DNA from: Kitasatospora aureofaciens
GTDB taxonomy: Bacteria; Actinomycetota; Actinomycetes; Streptomycetales; Streptomycetaceae
Reading direction: 5' to 3'
Length of the DNA stretch: 64,000 bases
Assembly (NCBI GenBank): GCA_000720845.1
Contig: JODU01000012.1
Location: forward strand, 1 to 64,000
The notes beneath the pieces are model-generated. The model saw nothing but the letters and a program-made list of their open reading frames with translations, had not been told where the DNA came from and did no database searches. This document shows positions 59,466 to 64,000 of the stretch, one piece after another. The first letter of the stretch is position 1. The number at the start of each line of letters is the position of its first letter. The translations under genes were made by a program, and so were the position numbers.

Positions 59466-60494
59466 ATGAGACTACTGGTGCTGGGCGGTACGGAGTTCGT
59501 GGGGCGGGCCGTGGTCGAGGCGGCGCTCGGCCGCGGCTGGGAGGTGACCGTCCTGCACCGCGGACGGCACGCCCCGCCCCCCGGAGCGCGGGCGCTGCAC
59601 GGCGACCGCACCGCGCCCGACGGGCTCGCCGCGCTGGCCGAGGGCACGTGGGACGCCGTCGTCGACACCTGGTCGGCGGCGCCCCGCGCGGTGCGGGACG
59701 CGGCGCGGCTGCTGCGGGACCGCGCCGGACGGTACGTGTACGTGTCGAGCTGCTCGGTGTACGCCTGGGCCCCGCCCGCCGGGTACGCCGAGGACGCCCC
59801 GCTCGTCGAGGGCGCCTCGGCGCACGCCGGGCAGAGCGACTACGCCCGGGACAAGCGGGGCGCCGAGCTGGCCGTCCTGGACGCCTTCGGCGCGGACCGC
59901 TCGGTGCTCGTGCGGGCCGGGCTGATCCTCGGCCCCTACGAGAACGTCGGCCGGCTGCCGTGGTGGCTCAACCGCCTGGCCCGCGGCGGCCCGGTCCTCG
60001 CGCCGGGCCCCCGGGACCTGCCCCTGCAGTACATCGACGTGCGTGACCTCGCCGACTGGGTGCTCGGCGCGGTGGTACGGGAGCTGGGCGGGCCGTACAA
60101 CCTGGCCTCCCCGCCGGGGCACGCCACGATGGGCGGCCTGCTCGAAGCCTGCGCGACGGCCACGGGCGGCCCCGCGGAGCTGCGCTGGACCGCCCCCGAG
60201 ACCGTGCTCGCCGCCGGCGTAGAGCCGTGGGGCCAGTTGCCGGTGTGGACGCCGCCGGGCAGTGAGCTGCACGACGCCCTGCAGAGCGCGGACGTCTCCC
60301 GGGCCCTGGCGACGGGACTGGTCTGCCGGCCCGTCGGCGACACCGTGGCCGACACCTGGAGGTGGCTGCGGGACCTCGGCGGCACGGCACCCCAGCGCCG
60401 GGACCGGCCACCGGTCGGCCTGGATCCGGAGACGGAGACGAAGGTCCTGGCCGCCGACGGACCCGGCGGGGGTGTAGCTGGCACCACCCCCTGA
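59466..60494 (+). CDS. NAD-dependent epimerase/dehydratase (extended SDR)
   Basis: A 342-aa protein with MRLLVLGGTEFVGRAVVEAA as the NAD motif, VVDTWSAAPRAVRDAARLL, YVYVSSCSVYAW with a serine/tyrosine site, SDYARDKRGAEL (YxxxK) and LILGPYENVGRLPWWLNRLA. It resembles reductases/epimerases acting on nucleotide sugars or similar; substrate unknown. CACAGT ends 6 nt before the ATG, no Shine-Dalgarno. It ends in a small hairpin (60485-60502) over its stop codon. Confidence 0.85.
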   Translation: MRLLVLGGTEFVGRAVVEAALGRGWEVTVLHRGRHAPPPGARALHGDRTAPDGLAALAEGTWDAVVDTWSAAPRAVRDAARLLRDRAGRYVYVSSCSVYAWAPPAGYAEDAPLVEGASAHAGQSDYARDKRGAELAVLDAFGADRSVLVRAGLILGPYENVGRLPWWLNRLARGGPVLAPGPRDLPLQYIDVRDLADWVLGAVVRELGGPYNLASPPGHATMGGLLEACATATGGPAELRWTAPETVLAAGVEPWGQLPVWTPPGSELHDALQSADVSRALATGLVCRPVGDTVADTWRWLRDLGGTAPQRRDRPPVGLDPETETKVLAADGPGGGVAGTTP

Positions 60495-60546
60495 TCGGGG
60501 TGCCCGGCCCAGTGCCCGGCGCCGTCGCCTCCGCGAGACTGATGTC

Positions 60547-61824
60547 ATGAGCATCGAGACGAAGAGCGGCACAGGGCAGCCACGGACACGCGGGCGGACG
60601 CGGGGCGTGGCGCTGTCGGCCGTGCGGGGACTGGCACTGGCGTTCATCTCCCTGCCCGGCGCGGTGATCTGCTTCTGCCTGACCCTGGTGTCCATCGCCC
60701 TCGTCCCGATCGGGGTCGGCATCGTCACCACGCCGTGGGTGCTGACGGGGGTCCGGGCGTTCGCGGACCGGCGGCGGCTGCTCGCCGCCGAGTGGGGCGG
60801 GGTGCGGATCCCGCGGACGTACCGGCCGCTGCCCGAGGACGCCAATCCGTGGGCCCGCACCTTCGGGATGCTCCGTGACCCGGCGACCTGGCGGGACGTC
60901 CTGTGGCTGCCGGTCGACATGACGGCGGGCTTCGTCAGCGCGCTGCTGGCCTTCGCGCTGGCGCTCTACCCGCTGGAGGGCCTCGTCATCGCGGCCGGGC
61001 TGTGGCGGGTGCTGCCCGACGGGTACTGGTACGGCTTCGTCAAGGTCACCGACCAGACCTCCGCCCTCTACGCCGCCGCTCTGGGCGCCGTGCTCCTGCT
61101 CGCCGCCTACCGGCTCACCCCGCTCCTGCTGCGCGCCCACTTCCGGCTCACCGGCGCGCTCCTCGGCTCGGGCCAGGGCGAACTCGCCGAGCGGGTACGG
61201 GTACTGACCGAGACCCGGCGCGACGCCGTCGACACCTCCGCCGCCGAACTGCGCCGCATCGAGCGCGACCTGCACGACGGGGCACAGGCCCGGCTGGTCG
61301 CCGTCGGCATGGACCTGGGCACCATCGAGGCGCTGCTGGAGAAGGACCCGGCGAAGGCCAGGGAACTGCTCGCGCGGACCCGTCAGTCCTCCGCCGACGC
61401 CCTGACCGAGCTGCGCGAACTCGTGCGCGGCATCCATCCCCCGGTGCTCGCCGAACGCGGCCTGGGCGACGCGGTACGTGCCCTGGCCCTGCGGCTGCCC
61501 GTCACCGTCGAGGTCGAGGTGGACCTGCCCGGCCGCGCCGAGGCACCCGTGGAGGCGGCCGCGTACTTCGCGGTCAGCGAGATCCTCACCAACGCCGTGA
61601 AGCACTCCGGCGCCGACCGCATCTGGGTCGACATGCACTGCACGGAGGGGCGGCTGCGCGTCTCGGTCACCGACAACGGCAAGGGCGGCGCCGTGATCGG
61701 AGCGGGCTCGGGCCTGGCCGGTGTGGAGCGCCGACTCGGTACATTCGACGGCGTCCTGGCCGTCGGCTCGCCCGCGGGCGGCCCCACCATGGTCACCATG
61801 GAGATCCCTTGCGCGTTGTCCTAG
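60547..61824 (+). CDS. Sensor histidine kinase with membrane sensor domain
   Basis: A 425-aa kinase with four membrane helices in the first 190 residues in two hairpins (ALAFISLPGAVICFCLTLVS, LVPIGVGIVTTPWVLTG, FVSALLAFALALYPL, YAAALGAVLLLAAYRL), as in the PF13796 sensor type, His243 in RRIERDLHDGAQARLVAVG and an HATPase domain (EILTNAVKHSG, VTDNGKGG, GSGLAGVERRL). GAGACT ends 6 nt before the ATG. The response-regulator gene overlaps its end by 16 nt. Signal unknown. Confidence 0.9.
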   Translation: MSIETKSGTGQPRTRGRTRGVALSAVRGLALAFISLPGAVICFCLTLVSIALVPIGVGIVTTPWVLTGVRAFADRRRLLAAEWGGVRIPRTYRPLPEDANPWARTFGMLRDPATWRDVLWLPVDMTAGFVSALLAFALALYPLEGLVIAAGLWRVLPDGYWYGFVKVTDQTSALYAAALGAVLLLAAYRLTPLLLRAHFRLTGALLGSGQGELAERVRVLTETRRDAVDTSAAELRRIERDLHDGAQARLVAVGMDLGTIEALLEKDPAKARELLARTRQSSADALTELRELVRGIHPPVLAERGLGDAVRALALRLPVTVEVEVDLPGRAEAPVEAAAYFAVSEILTNAVKHSGADRIWVDMHCTEGRLRVSVTDNGKGGAVIGAGSGLAGVERRLGTFDGVLAVGSPAGGPTMVTMEIPCALS

Positions 61825-62462
61825 CCGAAGACCTGTTCCTGCTGCGCGACGGACTGGTCAGGCTCCTGGAGGCCCACGACTTCGAGATCGCCGCGGCCGT
61901 GGAGACCGGCCCCGAGCTGTCCCGGGCCCTGGCCGAACTGCGGCCGGACGTCGCCGTGGTCGACGTCCGGCTGCCGCCCACGCTCACCGACGAGGGCCTG
62001 CAGTGCGCGCTCCAGGCCCGCCGCGACCGGCCCGGGCTGCCGGTGCTGGTCCTGTCCCAGCACGTGGAGCAGCTGTACGCGCGCGAGCTGCTGGCCGACG
62101 GGAGCGGCGGGGTGGGGTACCTGCTCAAGGACCGGGTGTTCGACGCGGAGCAGTTCGTGGACGCGGTACGGCGGGTGGCGGCGGGCGGTACGGCGATGGA
62201 CCCGCAGGTCATCCAGCAGCTGCTCAGCCGGCGTGCGGCGGAGGACCGGCCGCTGGAGCGGCTCACCCCCCGCGAGCTGGAGGTGCTGGAGCTGATGGCG
62301 CAGGGCCGGACCAACGCGGCGATCGCCGGGAAGCTCGTCGTCACGGAGCGGGCGATCGCGAAGCACACGGCGAACATCTTCGCGAAGCTGAGCCTGGAGG
62401 TCTCGGACGACGACAACCGCCGTGTCCTGGCGGTTCTGGCGTATCTGGACCGCGGCCGCTGA
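61809..62462 (+). CDS. NarL/LuxR-type response regulator, TTG start
   Basis: A 217-aa protein with receiver domain (acidic residues in MRVVLAEDLFLLRDGLV, Asp52 in VAVVDVRLPP) and LuxR-type helix-turn-helix (LTPRELEVLELMAQGRTNAA, AKHTANIFAKL). The start is TTG at 61809, 16 nt inside the kinase gene; GGAG lies just before it and no ATG or GTG is available before the receiver motif. Translation is therefore coupled to the kinase. Confidence 0.9.
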   Translation: MRVVLAEDLFLLRDGLVRLLEAHDFEIAAAVETGPELSRALAELRPDVAVVDVRLPPTLTDEGLQCALQARRDRPGLPVLVLSQHVEQLYARELLADGSGGVGYLLKDRVFDAEQFVDAVRRVAAGGTAMDPQVIQQLLSRRAAEDRPLERLTPRELEVLELMAQGRTNAAIAGKLVVTERAIAKHTANIFAKLSLEVSDDDNRRVLAVLAYLDRGR

Positions 62463-62621
62463 CCTTCTCGCACGTCCCGCCCGCCCCCCGGGACCCGGCA
62501 ATTTCCGGGGCGGGTGAACACCTCCGAGGCGGCTTCCGTATGGATGGGAGCCGCTTCACTCCTGTCGGGCGCCCTCGATGCCCCGCAAGCGATGCCCCCG
62601 CAAGGAAGTCAGAGGAGTTCC

Positions 62622-64000
62622 ATGGGACGCAACACAAGAAAACGCCGTACGCCGCTGGCCACCAAGATCGTAGCCGGGGCGGCGGCCCTGGCGGTCGGCG
62701 GGGGCGGACTGGTCTGGGCCAACTTCTACGCGTCGGCGCACGAGGAGCACTCCGGCCACAACCGGACCAGGTCGGCCGGCGCGCAGGTCGCGACGATCGA
62801 CTGCCCCGACGTCGGTCAGAAGATCCGTGACGTGCCGGACCGGGCGCGCGGGGAGGTGGACGGCGAACTGGCCTCGATGGACAGTCAGATCACCGACGCC
62901 TACCAGCGCCTCGCCACCACGCGGCGGGCGCAGGCGGGTGACGCGCAGTTCGTCCAGAACAGCATTCTCGGCCCGCTCAAGGACCGGCGGAAGGCGCTCA
63001 TCGACCGGATCCAGCTGGAGATCAACCGGGCCGGCGGCAAGGCCGACGACACCCTGGACGAGCTGGCCGGATGCCAGGGCCGTCCCGCGGACCAGCAGAA
63101 CGGCGGCGGACAGGACGGCGGCGGACAGGACGGCGGTCAGAACGACGGTGGCCAGGACGGCGGTGGCCAGGACGGCGGTGGCCAGGACGACAACGGCAAC
63201 GGCGTCGCGGGTCCGGTCGCCGACGACTTCATCGACATCAACGACGTCCAGCCGAACTCCCGCGACAGCCGCAACGGCCTGGCCGCCGACGGTGACGGCG
63301 GTTCCACCGGCACCTTCACCACGGAGTGCGGTGTCAACGAGAACAACCTGTTCAACAGCGACAACCTGATCGCCGCCCCGGGTGTCGACAACGGCGCCCA
63401 CCACACGCACGACTACGTCGGCAACCAGGACAACGACGCCTTCTCCAGCGACGAGGACCTGGCGAACGCGGACACCTCCTGCCAGAACCAGGCCGACAAG
63501 TCCACGTACTACTGGCCGGTGCTGCGCCTCCAGGACGGTACGCAGGAGTTCGACGCGGGCGACCAGGGCGGTGGCGCCGAGGGCAACATCGGCAAGATCC
63601 TCAAGCCCGCCCAGGCCGAGATCAAGTTCGTCGGCAGCCGGCAGGGCGACGTGGTCGCGATGCCGAAGTTCCTGCGCGTCATCACCGGTGACGCCAAGTC
63701 CTTCACCAACGGCGACGCGAACGCCAACACCTCGTGGAGCTGCTCCGGCTTCGAGGACCGCCAGGTGACGGACAAGTACCCGCTGTGCCCCGACGGCAGC
63801 CAGGTGCTGCGCACGGTCAACTTCCAGAGCTGCTGGGACGGCCAGAACATCGACAGCGCCAACCACCGGGACCACATGGCGTTCGTGCAGGAGGACGGCA
63901 GCTGCCCGAACGGCTTCCAGGCCGTTCCCCAGCTGCAGATCCGCCTCGCGTACGACATCCCCACCCCGACCGTCGAGAACGGCCAGGTGCAGAACCCGTA
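62622..64000 (+). CDS. Secreted DUF1996 protein with Gly-Gln-Asp repeat linker (3-prime end cut)
   Basis: At least 459 codons are present before the edge. The N-terminus has a signal or anchor helix (TKIVAGAAALAVGGGGLVWA), then a helical region with two cysteines (ATIDCPDVGQKIRDVPDRAR ... DELAGC), a low-complexity linker of GGGQDGGGQDGGQNDGG type, and the DUF1996 domain (FTTECGVNENNLFNSDNLIA, GAHHTHDYVGNQDNDAFSS, WDGQNIDSANHRDHMAF). DUF1996 is common in secreted fungal and actinobacterial proteins; function unknown. AGAGGAG lies just before the ATG. The end is outside the window. Confidence 0.85.
   Translation, partial: MGRNTRKRRTPLATKIVAGAAALAVGGGGLVWANFYASAHEEHSGHNRTRSAGAQVATIDCPDVGQKIRDVPDRARGEVDGELASMDSQITDAYQRLATTRRAQAGDAQFVQNSILGPLKDRRKALIDRIQLEINRAGGKADDTLDELAGCQGRPADQQNGGGQDGGGQDGGQNDGGQDGGGQDGGGQDDNGNGVAGPVADDFIDINDVQPNSRDSRNGLAADGDGGSTGTFTTECGVNENNLFNSDNLIAAPGVDNGAHHTHDYVGNQDNDAFSSDEDLANADTSCQNQADKSTYYWPVLRLQDGTQEFDAGDQGGGAEGNIGKILKPAQAEIKFVGSRQGDVVAMPKFLRVITGDAKSFTNGDANANTSWSCSGFEDRQVTDKYPLCPDGSQVLRTVNFQSCWDGQNIDSANHRDHMAFVQEDGSCPNGFQAVPQLQIRLAYDIPTPTVENGQVQNP

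Noticed and set aside
1..64000. tRNA, rRNA, IS elements or prophage genes
   Set aside because: I looked for tRNA arms, transposase and integrase motifs and phage structural genes and saw none.

Overview
This window is a chromosomal segment of a high-GC actinomycete, almost certainly a Streptomyces. The evidence is G/C-ending codon use throughout, many GTG (and some TTG) starts, an aa3 oxidase operon, paired glutamine synthetases GSI and GSII, PspA partner genes of the actinobacterial type, a homodimeric AceE, and the short palindromic intergenic repeats typical of streptomycetes. As far as I recall, the order ctaCD ... nadA ... pspA ... cob genes ... pepA-lpd-E2 ... aceE ... lipBA ... glnA ... 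glnII-glnRII is that of the conserved core of the S. coelicolor chromosome. I see no rRNA, tRNA, CRISPR array, IS element or prophage. The window is mostly housekeeping DNA; the interest lies in regulatory sites, domain fusions, repeats and small genes.

Layout. 1-9 kb: ctaC-ctaD (left-cut), a cysteine desulfurase fused to a TusA domain, adenosine kinase, a membrane-anchored protein, ErpA/IscA and NadA; ErpA-type carriers and desulfurases suit Fe-S enzymes such as NadA here and LipA further on. 8-16.4 kb: a DUF4246 protein that looks like a 2OG-Fe(II) oxygenase, an RND transporter, a NarL-type two-component pair and pspA-pspAA. 16.7-25.7 kb: DUF3043 protein, methyltransferases, an HtrA-like lipoprotein, and the lower-ligand half of cobalamin synthesis (MBL-CobU fusion, CobT, CobS) interleaved with a methyltransferase and a membrane protein. 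25.9-36.1 kb: PepA, then lipoamide dehydrogenase, a two-lipoyl E2, a GntR regulator, AceE and a WYL regulator. 36.1-44.1 kb: a repeat-rich intergenic region, a PGRP amidase divergent from a MarP-like membrane protease, an acetyltransferase, an SDR39U1 epimerase, an FAD oxidoreductase and an NsdA-like regulator. 44.3-58.4 kb: lipB-lipA, glnA and glnII (both behind GlnR-type operators), htpX-pspAB, HxlR and MarR regulators each divergent from a target enzyme, and small proteins. 58.5-64 kb: a possible Cys-Cys leader peptide before glnRII, an epimerase, a second two-component pair, and a DUF1996 secreted protein cut by the right edge.

Two themes recur. First, around eighteen starts lack a Shine-Dalgarno and instead have a -10-like hexamer ending 6-8 nt before the start codon, the arrangement expected for leaderless transcripts. 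Second, convergent genes are usually separated by a near-perfect palindrome (up to 25 bp) that probably terminates both. Functional links inside the window are the envelope-stress set (pspA-pspAA, htpX-pspAB, HtrA, MarP-like), the lipoyl and PDH set (lipB, lipA, lpd, E2, aceE) and the nitrogen set (glnA, glnII, glnRII). I found no strong case for a wholly new multi-gene system. The best candidates for undescribed biology are the uORF before glnRII, the palindrome over the aceE promoter, the MBL-CobU fusion and the DUF4246 enzyme.
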